Positions 8,362-17,167 of a stretch of 64,000 nucleotides of DNA are shown here, one piece after another. A model generated the notes under the pieces. The model had not been told where the DNA came from. It was given only the letters and a program-made list of their open reading frames with translations, and ran no database searches. The DNA lies in NCBI GenBank assembly GCA_964458415.1, contig CAYWIT010000004.1:62001-126000 (forward strand). Direction: 5' to 3'. Origin of the DNA: CAYWIT01 sp964458415. GTDB lineage: Bacteria; Pseudomonadota; Alphaproteobacteria; Micavibrionales; UBA2020. Numbering within the stretch: position 1 is the first letter of the stretch; each line of letters opens with the position of its first letter. The translations under genes were made by a program, and so were the position numbers.

Positions 8362-10800
8362 TCAGGGAATCTGCTGATCCGCTATCTGCGGAGCAGGCAA
8401 TCTTTTTTCTGACGCGGATGGTTTCTTTTCTGCAAGCTGCCTTCTTGTTGCTTCAAGTTTTTCAAAAGTTTCAATATTTTTGATTTGGGTTTCAAGGGCG
8501 AGCCCGTCCTTGCCGTTGGCTTTGGCCAGTGTTTCACGGAAGTTTTTGCGGAAGGTTTCTTCGCGCAACGCTTCTGTCAGGGGGACGGTCCTGCCGGAAA
8601 GCTTTACCGTTTTTGGCAGAACAGGATCGCTTTTAATGAGATCTTCTTGTCTTTGAGCAATTCTTTCTGGGGTATCGTCGCCAATGAACTTTCCGAGGTA
8701 ATCCGCGCCGCGCTCTCCTAACGTGCGCAGGCCGGATTTCATCGGCGCGTATTCTTCCCCGGCGGCTGTGATAATACCACTGCGGGCCGCTTCACGCGCC
8801 CCGTCACCGACGCCGAAACCGACGAGGTTACCGATCGTTTCCGCGGTTCCAGCGACCAGCGCCGCGCCAGCCCTGCCATACTGGCCATCAACAAGATTGT
8901 CGCCAACTTCGTAAAGAACATATCCCGCGGTAACCGCCGCGCCAATGACCGGAACTTTTTTGGCGAAGAAACCGATCCCTTTGGCGACAGGCGCGATATC
9001 CACGGCCAGTTTTGCAGCCCCGGCCATGGCTTTTTCATTCAAAACCAGTTGCTGTCCTGCGGCCACGCCAGCCATGCCATAGTTGCCTTCGGCTAGACTG
9101 AGGGCGATGTCCGCCCGCCCTGTCGTTTTTCCGGCCTTGGATTGCAGGCTTTCTTTTGGAGAGACACGAGAGTGTGCCGCGGGAGCGTGTCTTTGCTCCA
9201 TCTGCCGGTTGATGTTTTCCAGCGTTTCCGGAGCGGGGACCCACTCCGGCCGGTCATGGGCGTGGACTTGATCAAGCAGGGTTTTGTAGGTGGGGTCTTT
9301 CCCGGCGACGACACCATTATTGCCTGAAATATAGAACTGGATGTCCTTTATGTTATAACCGCTGGCGCTGCCAAGTGCGATATCGTAAAGGGCTTGAGTA
9401 CGGTTGCCTTCGGGGACTTTCAGTCTTGCCAAATCAGGGGTGTGTCGTACCAGCGCGGCATGCAGGTTCTCCATCTTTTCAAGACGGGTCGCAGATGTGA
9501 TGTCCCCGCGCATCGCGGCATGATTTAAAGCCATGGCATAGGCCTGGATTTCAGTCGGTTGCAGATGGTCCGGGAATGTATATTGGCCGGAAATGCCTGT
9601 CAGCCTGTTTCTCTTCTCGAAATCCGGTGCTGGCCGTGCAAAATCCGGATCCGGCAAGCGCAGGGGCAAGTAATCGTTTGTCCCGGGCATTTTGGTGCGT
9701 AGTTCGAAGAAAGAAACTTCCTGCCCGCCGCGGCTTATCATTTTCTTTTCCCCCATCATGCGGTAACGAGCAATGGTAGAAAGCACCTCCACACGCAGGG
9801 AGGATTTTTCAACGTCGTAGATGCCCGCGGCATTGAGGCGCTTCTCATAGGCCTCAGCGTGATTAGGGGCTTCTTTGGGTTTGCTCATCCTGCCATCATA
9901 GGCCTCCTCATTCCACCCCGCGACCAGACGGCCCTCGGTTTTGGCCCGTGCGGTTTGCTCCCAGAAAGCCTTCATTTTTTGCGGGTCGGCAGCTGTGGCA
10001 TCCTCCGGCCAGGCCTCCCGGAAAGATTTTTTCAGGTCGCCATAGAGCACTTCCTGCGGGTCGGGGGGTGGAACCAGGGCCGATGGCATCACATATCCGG
10101 TGGCTTTGCGCGCCCCTTCGGAAATCATCTGCTTTTGCTCGGCAATGATGTCCCAGAAATGCAGGTCATTTTTATGTACGGGGGAACGATGTCCTTCCAG
10201 CAGCCAGGGAAAAACTGTAAGCGGCAGCGCGCGGTTGAGCAGATGAACGGATTCCAGCGGGCGGGCCGCCATACGGTCGATGACAACGGGCACGCCCTCG
10301 GGGAACTGCACGTTCTTAAGGGGCAGACGGCCAACGTTGTCAAGGCGCTCGTCCCAGAAATCATATCCGTCCGATGCAAGCTTCCAGTACAGTTTCCGGC
10401 TTTCGGCATCGCTTTTTTCGAAGTGTACACCGGGGACGATCTCGACGGTGGCGCTGCCGGTAGCGGTTTTCACGCTGGCGAGAGGCTGGATCATCCAGCG
10501 GCTGTCGTTGGCGCGGCTGGAGTCCATATAGCCGGATTCTTTTTCGATCCGGATGACGACGCCGCGGGCATTGTCGAAGATGATCAGGCCATCGGTGCCA
10601 CGGAGATATTCGTTGTAGTTTTTAGGTTCCGGTATCTGCATTTGCCGCAGGGTCTCTTGGACCTGCGACGAGGTTTTTTGGGTGAAGAAGGTATTCAGAA
10701 CCTGCTCAAATTCTGTTTGTCCGGCGGCGGGCGGACTCTTGTCCTGCGGGCTTCGGTCTGTGGCCAACGGGTCGATAAATTTTGAAACAATATCCGTCAT
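8362..10800 (-). CDS. Large orphan protein with a glycine/alanine-rich hydrophobic segment (possible effector or toxin-like)
   Basis: I do not recognise this 812-residue protein. Residues 1-590 are mostly hydrophilic with no signal peptide. Residues about 600-675 form a Gly/Ala-rich hydrophobic stretch (for example KKVPVIGAAVTAGYVLYEV and YGRAGAALVAGTAETIGNL) that could cross or insert into membranes. The last 130 residues are charged and helical, ending in a Lys/Glu/Gln-rich tail. The pattern VIGAA...YEVGDNLVDGQYGRAGAALVAG resembles the glycine-zipper segments of polymorphic toxins and secreted effectors, but this is a pattern resemblance and not a family match. I see no catalytic motif. The minus-strand leader has AAGGAG 12 bases before the ATG. 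It is monocistronic between ETF-QO and tldD. Confidence 0.8.
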   Translation of the reverse strand: MTDIVSKFIDPLATDRSPQDKSPPAAGQTEFEQVLNTFFTQKTSSQVQETLRQMQIPEPKNYNEYLRGTDGLIIFDNARGVVIRIEKESGYMDSSRANDSRWMIQPLASVKTATGSATVEIVPGVHFEKSDAESRKLYWKLASDGYDFWDERLDNVGRLPLKNVQFPEGVPVVIDRMAARPLESVHLLNRALPLTVFPWLLEGHRSPVHKNDLHFWDIIAEQKQMISEGARKATGYVMPSALVPPPDPQEVLYGDLKKSFREAWPEDATAADPQKMKAFWEQTARAKTEGRLVAGWNEEAYDGRMSKPKEAPNHAEAYEKRLNAAGIYDVEKSSLRVEVLSTIARYRMMGEKKMISRGGQEVSFFELRTKMPGTNDYLPLRLPDPDFARPAPDFEKRNRLTGISGQYTFPDHLQPTEIQAYAMALNHAAMRGDITSATRLEKMENLHAALVRHTPDLARLKVPEGNRTQALYDIALGSASGYNIKDIQFYISGNNGVVAGKDPTYKTLLDQVHAHDRPEWVPAPETLENINRQMEQRHAPAAHSRVSPKESLQSKAGKTTGRADIALSLAEGNYGMAGVAAGQQLVLNEKAMAGAAKLAVDIAPVAKGIGFFAKKVPVIGAAVTAGYVLYEVGDNLVDGQYGRAGAALVAGTAETIGNLVGFGVGDGAREAARSGIITAAGEEYAPMKSGLRTLGERGADYLGKFIGDDTPERIAQRQEDLIKSDPVLPKTVKLSGRTVPLTEALREETFRKNFRETLAKANGKDGLALETQIKNIETFEKLEATRRQLAEKKPSASEKRLPAPQIADQQIP

Positions 10801-10897
10801 CGGCTCTCAGGACTCCTTGGAGAGAGACTCCTGATCAGTATAGCATAAATACATAATATTTGGTTTTGTTGTGTATAATATATTGATTTTTAAGGAT

Positions 10898-12550
10898 TTA
10901 CATCCCCGTGTAGTTCGGTCCGTCGCCGCCCTGCGGCACGGTCCAGACGATATTCTGCGTCGGGTCCTTGATGTCGCAGGTTTTGCAGTGCACGCAGTTT
11001 TGCGCATTGATCTGGAAGCGCGGGGCGCCCTGTTCGTCCTGCACGATCTCGTAAACGCCCGCGGGACAATAGCGCTGCGCGGGTTCATCGTATTCCGGCA
11101 GGTTGAAACGCACCGGCACGGTCGGGTCTTTGAGCTTCAGATGGCAGGGCTGATCTTCGGCATGGTTGGTGTTGGAGATAAAAACAGACGAGAGGCGGTC
11201 GAAGGTCAGAACGCCATCGGGCTTGGGATAGTCGATCCGCGCCGCCTCTGCCGCTTTTTTCAGGCTGGTATGGTCGGCATGATTGCGCAATGTCCACGGC
11301 AATCTTCCGCCGCAGAGGGTATCGAGCGCGGCATAGATCATGCCCATGAAAAAACATTTGTGAAAGGCCGGACGGATATTGCGGACGCGATGGAGTTCCT
11401 CATGCAGCCAGCTTTGCTCGAACCTCGTGCGATAGGAGGTGCATTCCTGCCCCGCCGGATTTCCGGCACCGAACATTTCCGCGACGGCCTCCGCCGCCAG
11501 CATGCCGGATTTCATCGCCGTGTGATTGCCCTTGATCTTGGGGACATTGAGAAAGCCTGCCGTGTCGCCGACCAGCAGCCCGCCGGGAAAGGACAGCTTG
11601 GGCAGGGATTGCAGCCCGCCTTCGGAAATCGCGCGGGCGCCGTAGGAAATGCGCTTGCCGCCTTCCAGATATTTCCTGATTTCCGGATGCAGCTTGAATC
11701 TCTGCATTTCGCCGAACGGGGAAAGATGGGGATTCTGATAGTCGAGTCCGACCACAAAACCGATGGAAACCAGATTATGTCCGTAATGATACATCCATGA
11801 CCCGCCATAGGTTTTGCTATCCATCGGCCAGCCGACGGTATGAACGGTCAGGCCGGGCTTGTGCCTGTCGGCGGGAATCTCCCAGACTTCCTTGATGCCG
11901 AGGCCGTAGGTCTGCGGATCGCAATTCTGGCGCAGGTTAAATTTTTCAAACAGCAGCTGCGTGAGCGAACCGCGGCAGCCCTCGGCGAAGATCGTCTGTT
12001 TTGCGTGCAGTTCCATGCCGGGCTGGTAGGCCGCCGTTTTACTGCCGTGTTTGTCGATGCCCATGTCACCAGTGGCGACGCCGCGCACCGCGCCGGTGTC
12101 GTCATAGAGTATTTCGGCGGCGGCAAAGCCGGGGTAGATTTCCACGCCAAGCGTTGTGGCCTGTTCCGCCAGCCATTTGGCGAAAACGCCAAGGCTGATG
12201 ATATAATTTCCGGCATTGTGCATCTGCGGCGGCGTCGGCAGGGGGAAGGCGCGTTTTTCAGTGAGAAACAAAAAACGGTCTGCGGTGGCGGGGGTTTCCA
12301 GCGGCGCGCCTTTTTCCTTCCAGTCGGGGATCAGTTCGTTCAGCGCCCGCGGTTCGAAGACGGCGCCGGAGAGAAGATGCGCGCCGACTTCCGAGCCTTT
12401 TTCGAGAAGGCAGACGGAAATTTCCGGCCTGAGCTGCTTGAGCCGGATCGCGGCGGCAAGTCCGGACGGCCCCGCGCCGACAATAACGACGTCATAGGAC
12501 ATCGACTCGCGGGCAGGGGATTCAGGGACGTTCTGCGTGACGGTGCTCAT
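10898..12550 (-). CDS. Electron-transfer flavoprotein-ubiquinone oxidoreductase
   Basis: ETF-QO takes electrons from reduced ETF, fed by acyl-CoA dehydrogenases, and passes them to ubiquinone at the cytoplasmic membrane. The product from the ATG at 12550 is 550 residues. It has the FAD-binding VVIVGAGPSGLAAAIRL near the N-terminus, the LLVGDTAGFLNVPKIKG block, and a C-terminal 4Fe-4S region NCVHCKTCDIKDPTQNI ending in GGDGPNYTGM, the family's usual end. I chose 12550 over more upstream in-frame starts because GAGGAAAG sits about 11 bases before it and the extra N-terminal residues look non-native. An acyl-CoA dehydrogenase at 15.3 kb probably feeds this chain. Confidence 0.95.
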   Translation of the reverse strand: MSTVTQNVPESPARESMSYDVVIVGAGPSGLAAAIRLKQLRPEISVCLLEKGSEVGAHLLSGAVFEPRALNELIPDWKEKGAPLETPATADRFLFLTEKRAFPLPTPPQMHNAGNYIISLGVFAKWLAEQATTLGVEIYPGFAAAEILYDDTGAVRGVATGDMGIDKHGSKTAAYQPGMELHAKQTIFAEGCRGSLTQLLFEKFNLRQNCDPQTYGLGIKEVWEIPADRHKPGLTVHTVGWPMDSKTYGGSWMYHYGHNLVSIGFVVGLDYQNPHLSPFGEMQRFKLHPEIRKYLEGGKRISYGARAISEGGLQSLPKLSFPGGLLVGDTAGFLNVPKIKGNHTAMKSGMLAAEAVAEMFGAGNPAGQECTSYRTRFEQSWLHEELHRVRNIRPAFHKCFFMGMIYAALDTLCGGRLPWTLRNHADHTSLKKAAEAARIDYPKPDGVLTFDRLSSVFISNTNHAEDQPCHLKLKDPTVPVRFNLPEYDEPAQRYCPAGVYEIVQDEQGAPRFQINAQNCVHCKTCDIKDPTQNIVWTVPQGGDGPNYTGM

Positions 12551-12615
12551 CTCTATGTCTTTCCTCGATTTTTTAAATCCGTGACAGGGCTCTGAAATAT
12601 TAATAGACTTCAGGC

Positions 12616-13434
12616 ATGGAATCCAACCTTTCACCAGCAGAACTTTTGCAATTTTATATCGATACCGGTGCCGATGAGGCAATCGGGGCGGAACGGCAGG
12701 ACCGCACGATTATTCTGAAAAATATTGAGACACCGGTTTCTGCTTTGCCGGTTTCTTTTCCGGTAACGGCGGCTTCCTCTGCGAGGGAACAGGCGGCGCC
12801 CGCCGGAACGTTTGAATCGCTGGGGCCGGCGCGCGAGGCGGCACAGGCTGCCCGAACGCTGGAGGAACTAAAATTCGCGCTGGAAAGTTTTGACGGTTTG
12901 TCGCTCAAGCGCACCGCAACGCAGATGGTCTTTGCCGATGGCGTGCCGTCTGCCCGCATCATGTTGGTGGGCGAAGTGCCGGGCACGGAAGAAGACCGCC
13001 TTGGCAGGCCTTTTGTCGGGGCGGGTGGTGTTCTGTTTGACAAGATGATGGCGGCTATCGGGCTTTCGCGGGAAACGAATATCTATATCAGCACGATTAT
13101 CAATTGGCGTCCCCCCGGCAATCGTTCGCCGGCGGAGGCGGAAATCGCCCTGAGCCTCCCTTTTATCCAGCGTCATATCGCGCTGGTCAATCCGGCAGTG
13201 CTGATTTATGTCGGGGGCGTTTCCGCCAAAACATTGCTGCAAACCAATCAGGGGATCACGCGGCTACGCGGGAAGTGGCTGGACTATCAGCCGGAAGGAG
13301 CGGAAAAGCCTATTCCCTCCATGGCGATCTTCCATCCGGACTATCTGCTGCATGCACCGGCGCAAAAGGCGTTGGCGTGGCAGGATCTGCTGAAAATCAA
13401 GGCGCGGCTGAATGAGTTAAGCATTTGTAATTAA
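12616..13434 (+). CDS. Uracil-DNA glycosylase family 4/5-like protein lacking the Fe-S cysteines
   Basis: The 272-residue product matches the family 4 UDG superfamily, which excises uracil from DNA. It has motif GEVPGTEEDRLGRPFVG (the usual GEAPGxxED region), INWRPPGNRSP, LIYVGGVSAKTLL and the C-terminal FHPDYLLHAPAQK. Family 4 enzymes hold a 4Fe-4S cluster through four cysteines. Here the position usually written CRPPGNR is WRPPGNR, the first Cys region reads DGLSLKRTA, and the only cysteine is the penultimate residue (SICN). The first 80 residues are a variable N-terminal extension. It is divergent from ETF-QO. Retained glycosylase activity is likely but not shown by the sequence. Confidence 0.85.
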   Translation: MESNLSPAELLQFYIDTGADEAIGAERQDRTIILKNIETPVSALPVSFPVTAASSAREQAAPAGTFESLGPAREAAQAARTLEELKFALESFDGLSLKRTATQMVFADGVPSARIMLVGEVPGTEEDRLGRPFVGAGGVLFDKMMAAIGLSRETNIYISTIINWRPPGNRSPAEAEIALSLPFIQRHIALVNPAVLIYVGGVSAKTLLQTNQGITRLRGKWLDYQPEGAEKPIPSMAIFHPDYLLHAPAQKALAWQDLLKIKARLNELSICN

Positions 13435-13458
13435 TGAATATTTGTTTAAAGATATAAG

Positions 13459-13486
13459 TTGACATAATAAACATGCTTGTTATAAT
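13459..13486 (+). promoter_or_regulatory. Perfect-consensus extended sigma70 promoter
   Basis: TTGACA (13459-13464) and TATAAT (13481-13486) are exact consensus hexamers 16 bases apart, with a TGT extended -10 element at 13478-13480. Transcription should begin near 13493, about 25 bases before the ATG at 13519. It is the strongest promoter by eye in the window. Confidence 0.8.
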
Positions 13487-13518
13487 GCTCCATTCCGTTT
13501 TTATAAATGAGGCCCATC

Positions 13519-14160
13519 ATGCATTTTTTAAAGAAAAAAGAAATCCCGGCAGAAACCGCAGCACATAAGCTGATTGAAAGCTGTCAGAGCGAGATAGAAA
13601 AGGCGATGGCTCTTCCGGACGCCGTGGAGCGCTATGATCGGCTGCTTGCGCTGGAAATGACCGCCAAGGACCTTGTAAAAGAACTGGCGGCAGAGGGGGA
13701 TAAACGTGCCGGACGCATGTCTGTCGGCGCAGCGATATTGGCAACAGGCGCAGCGATGGGATGCCTTGTCGTAACAGTCGGAACGGCTGCCGCGGCGGCG
13801 GGCGTCAGCCTGATTTATGTGGGTATAATGGGCGGTCTGGGCTCGTTGTATGTGGGCGCTGCGACGGCGGACATGACTGTGCAGGATGTTTCCGAGGGTT
13901 GGCAGGAAAGAACAGGCCATCTGACGACGAAGCTGACAGCCATGGCGGATTCCTTGTCGCAGCAACGGGAAAATATCCTCGCTCAAATGGCTCTGGCGGA
14001 GTTTAAAGAGTCCTCCCGTCGGGAGGATCTTGCGCAGCAGTTTTCCGCATTTGGGGACAGGCGTGCTGCCGCGTTCCTGTCAGTCGCGCAAGCCGGGGAA
14101 GAGGCAAAAGATTCTTCCGCCACGCCGACGCGGCCTATTGTGCCCAAATTTCGCCTGTAG
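13519..14160 (+). CDS. Small membrane protein of unknown function, highly expressed by promoter strength
   Basis: I do not recognise this 213-residue protein. A charged helical N-terminus (residues about 1-65) is followed by two closely spaced hydrophobic Gly/Ala-rich segments (AAILATGAAMGCLVVTVGTA and AGVSLIYVGIMGGLGSLYVG) that could form a hairpin in the membrane. A hydrophilic helical C-terminal half with heptad-like spacing comes next, then a disordered Thr/Pro tail. The ATG at 13519, after TGAGG, is preferred to one four codons upstream. It is transcribed alone from the consensus promoter at 13459-13486 and is convergent with the lytic transglycosylase gene. Confidence 0.75.
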   Translation: MHFLKKKEIPAETAAHKLIESCQSEIEKAMALPDAVERYDRLLALEMTAKDLVKELAAEGDKRAGRMSVGAAILATGAAMGCLVVTVGTAAAAAGVSLIYVGIMGGLGSLYVGAATADMTVQDVSEGWQERTGHLTTKLTAMADSLSQQRENILAQMALAEFKESSRREDLAQQFSAFGDRRAAAFLSVAQAGEEAKDSSATPTRPIVPKFRL

Positions 14161-14186
14161 GATCGGGACCGGAAATTTTATCGGGA

Positions 14187-15140
14187 TCATGAATTATAAC
14201 CGTCCCTGTCGCGTGGGGTGCCGAGCGATGACAGCGTCTGCGTCATTTCCGCCATCGCCATGATGGACACGGGGGAAAGCCGCGCCGGAGGTAGCTTCGG
14301 GTGCTGCGGAAAAAAGCGGCGGTCATCGTTCCAGATAATGTCATCTGCTTCATTATCATCGTCGAAAGAGGGGAGCGTCCCGGCCACATCGAGAGGGGTG
14401 AGGGGGGGCGTGGCGCGGGACGCGGGGGCGGAAACCGTATCAGCCTGTTGAGGAAGGGGGGGGCTGGCTACAGTGTTTGGGGAAACTGGGTTTCCGCCCG
14501 AAAACTTTTTGTCGAAAAGGGCATAAATCTGGTCCAGCGTACGGGGCTGGCCCGTGGTCTTGTCAAAGAAGATGGATTTGTTGGCGCGCGCGGCTTTGGG
14601 AAAAATTTCCGCGGCGCAAGCGTCGGGGTTGCAAGCGCGGCTGTTGAGGAATTTAGCGGCGCCACCGGCCCCCATGAAATGCGCGAGATAAAGCTCGGTT
14701 CCGCCAACGTCATCGCGTGTGTGGTTTTCAAGGTAGTTTTTATTCTCGGCGGAAAATTCCCCCGCCATCAGGGCGGAAATTTCCGGGTTCTTGCGCAGGT
14801 CGAGGATTTCTTTTTTGGCGGCGCAGTCCGTCACACAGGCTTTGCCGTCTTTCAGCGTGATCTTGTCGGCATAGGCGCCAAGGCCATATTTGTCGCCGTG
14901 GTTTTTGACCATGGTCAGCCATGTTTGCTCGATAAACTGGTAAAGACCGGTCGCGGAGGAAGATTTTGCCGTGGCCTTGGCATCAAAGCTGCTCTCGGTG
15001 GCGGCTTTTTCCATCAAAAAGGTAAAATCAACGCCGGTTTTGGCGGCGGCTTTTTGCACGGCCTTGATCACGCGCTCTGGCGCAACAGATTGATATTTCT
15101 GCATAATATCAGAGCTTATGTGTGCAAATGCCTGTGTCAT
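14187..15140 (-). CDS. Lytic transglycosylase-like protein (SLT fold) without a signal peptide
   Basis: The 317-residue product carries a goose-lysozyme/SLT-type catalytic core: FLMEKAATESSFDAKATA places the likely catalytic Glu at residue 49, followed by SSSATGLYQFIEQTW. It should cleave the MurNAc-GlcNAc bond of peptidoglycan. The start at 15140 has GGGAG about 8 bases upstream and gives a protein beginning MTQAFAHISS, with no signal peptide. Export would need another route, such as a flagellar or other secretion apparatus. The last 110 residues are Pro/Ala-rich and acidic and look disordered. It is divergent from the acyl-CoA dehydrogenase gene across a 162-base gap. Confidence 0.8.
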   Translation of the reverse strand: MTQAFAHISSDIMQKYQSVAPERVIKAVQKAAAKTGVDFTFLMEKAATESSFDAKATAKSSSATGLYQFIEQTWLTMVKNHGDKYGLGAYADKITLKDGKACVTDCAAKKEILDLRKNPEISALMAGEFSAENKNYLENHTRDDVGGTELYLAHFMGAGGAAKFLNSRACNPDACAAEIFPKAARANKSIFFDKTTGQPRTLDQIYALFDKKFSGGNPVSPNTVASPPLPQQADTVSAPASRATPPLTPLDVAGTLPSFDDDNEADDIIWNDDRRFFPQHPKLPPARLSPVSIMAMAEMTQTLSSLGTPRDRDGYNS

Positions 15141-15302
15141 AACCAACTCCCAACCCATAATCGCGGAATCTTGTGATCCTCTTGCCCTGTTAACATTGCA
15201 AAGGGCGTGCCAGAAATATGAATTATGACAGCGATATCCGGGTAGGGATTTTTTAGCCAATGTTTTATATTCTTGAGGACTGAAATTTAAAGGAGAAAGC
15301 CC

Positions 15303-17087
15303 ATGTACCAAGCGCCCCTCAAGGACATGCAGTTCGCGTTAAAACATATCGCGGGTCTTGACGCGATTTCCGCGCTGGAGGGTTACGGCCATGCGACTCC
15401 CGATCTGGTTGAGGCCGTGCTGGGAGAAGCCGCGAAACTGGCCGAAGAAGTCTGGGCGCCGCTCAATCGCACAGGCGATGTGCAGGGCGCCAAAATGACC
15501 GAAACCGGTGTCAAACTGCCCGAGGGATGCAAGGAGGCCTATCGCCAATTCGCCGAGGGAGGCTGGAACGCCGTCACGGCATCGGAATCGCACGGCGGCA
15601 TGGGGCTACCCTATGCGCTGGGCATGGCGGTCAACGAGATGTGGCAATCGGCCAATCTGGCGCTGGGCCTCTGTCCGCTGCTCACCGCAGCGGCAATCGA
15701 GGCGGTGGAGAAATACGGCACGCCGGAACAGAAAAAAATCTATCTTGATAAAATGATTTCCGGCGCATGGACAGGCACGATGCATCTGACCGAACCGCAG
15801 GCAGGCACGGATCTGGCCGCCATCCGCACGGTCGCGAAGAAAAACGGCGATCATTATCTGATGAAGGGGCAGAAGATTTTCATCACTTTTGGCGAGCATG
15901 ATTTTACGCCGAATATCATCCATCTGGTACTGGCGCGGGTGGAGGGGCTGCCCGAGGGTAACGACGGCCTTGGCCTGTTTATCGTGCCGAAATTTCTGGT
16001 CGGGGAAGATGGCGGCCTTGGCGCGCGTAATGATGTGCGGGCGGTATCGCTGGAGCACAAGCTGGGCATTCACGGATCGCCCACCTGCGTCATGATGTAC
16101 GGCGAGAACGAGGGGGCCGTTGCCTATCTGATCGGCAATGCGGGCGAAGGGCTCAAGAACATGTTCACCATGATGAACAATGCGCGTATCGGCGTGGGTT
16201 TGCAAGGCGTGGCGCTGGCCGAGGCGGCCTATCAGCATGCGTTGTCATACGCCAAAGAACGTGTGCAGGGATTCAGGCTTGGCGACAAGAGCGGCAAGCG
16301 CACGTCGATTATCGCCCATGCCGATGTACGGCGGATGTTGCTGACGATGAAGGCGCAAACCATGGCGGCGCGGGCCTTGGCCTATTATGCGGGCGGGATG
16401 ATCGACCGCATGCGCAAATCGCCCGATGATACAGGAAAATCGGCCGCGGCGGCGCGGGTCGATCTGCTCACCCCGCTGGTCAAGGCTTGGTGTACGGACG
16501 GCGCGGTGGAAACGGCTTCGACCGGTTTGCAGGTGCATGGCGGCATGGGCTTCATCGAGGAAACCGGTGCCGCGCAATATTACCGTGATGCCCGCATTTT
16601 GCCGATTTACGAAGGCACCAACGGCATCCAGTCGAATGATCTGGTCTTTCGCAAGGTGCTGCGCGATGGTGGTACCGAGGCGGCGAAATTCATGACCGAG
16701 ATGAAATCTCTCGTCAAGGACATGGATGCTCTGGCCGGTGACGATCTCGCCGTGATTGCGGCTGCGCTGGCTTCCGCCATTGTGGCGCTTGAAAAGAGCA
16801 CGGCGTGGCTGCTGGCGAACGCAAAGGCGGATATGGAGAGCGTGGCCGCGAGCGCCGTGCCGTACCTGCGGCAATTCTCTCTGGTGGCGGGCGGCTTCAT
16901 GATGGCGAAGGGCGCGGTGGCTGCACAGAGCATGTTGCAATCGGGCGATGACGCGGAATTCTTGAACGCGAAAATCATCGCGGCGCGCTTTTTTGCGGAA
17001 GCTTTGTTGCCACAAGTCCATGGCCTGACTGCGCCGGTCATGGGCGGGCATAAAACCGCCATGCAGATCGCGGATTCACAGTTTTGA
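15303..17087 (+). CDS. Acyl-CoA dehydrogenase (DmdC-like, long form)
   Basis: The 594-residue flavoprotein oxidises an acyl-CoA to the 2-enoyl-CoA and reduces ETF. The length and the block HLTEPQAGTDLAAIRT, the central KLGIHGSPTC motif, GLQVHGGMGFIEE and YEGTNGIQSNDLVFRK match the long acyl-CoA dehydrogenases that include 3-methylmercaptopropionyl-CoA dehydrogenase (DmdC). The substrate cannot be told from sequence; medium or long fatty acyl-CoAs are also possible. The Shine-Dalgarno sequence AAAGGAG is strong. Together with ETF-QO 2.7 kb away it suggests active acyl-CoA respiration; ETF itself is not in the window. Confidence 0.93.
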   Translation: MYQAPLKDMQFALKHIAGLDAISALEGYGHATPDLVEAVLGEAAKLAEEVWAPLNRTGDVQGAKMTETGVKLPEGCKEAYRQFAEGGWNAVTASESHGGMGLPYALGMAVNEMWQSANLALGLCPLLTAAAIEAVEKYGTPEQKKIYLDKMISGAWTGTMHLTEPQAGTDLAAIRTVAKKNGDHYLMKGQKIFITFGEHDFTPNIIHLVLARVEGLPEGNDGLGLFIVPKFLVGEDGGLGARNDVRAVSLEHKLGIHGSPTCVMMYGENEGAVAYLIGNAGEGLKNMFTMMNNARIGVGLQGVALAEAAYQHALSYAKERVQGFRLGDKSGKRTSIIAHADVRRMLLTMKAQTMAARALAYYAGGMIDRMRKSPDDTGKSAAAARVDLLTPLVKAWCTDGAVETASTGLQVHGGMGFIEETGAAQYYRDARILPIYEGTNGIQSNDLVFRKVLRDGGTEAAKFMTEMKSLVKDMDALAGDDLAVIAAALASAIVALEKSTAWLLANAKADMESVAASAVPYLRQFSLVAGGFMMAKGAVAAQSMLQSGDDAEFLNAKIIAARFFAEALLPQVHGLTAPVMGGHKTAMQIADSQF

Positions 17088-17107
17088 CATAATGTTTAAA
17101 TTTTGTC

Positions 17108-17136
17108 TTTACAGTTGGTCAGTCTCTCCATAATAT
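17108..17136 (+). promoter_or_regulatory. Probable sigma70 promoter of the carboxylesterase gene
   Basis: TTTACA (17108-17113) and TAATAT (17131-17136) lie 17 bases apart in the 80-base gap after the acyl-CoA dehydrogenase gene. This allows separate transcription of the downstream hydrolase. Confidence 0.5.
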
Positions 17137-17167
17137 TTCCTTTCGCAGGAACAAAGCGGAGTGGCAG

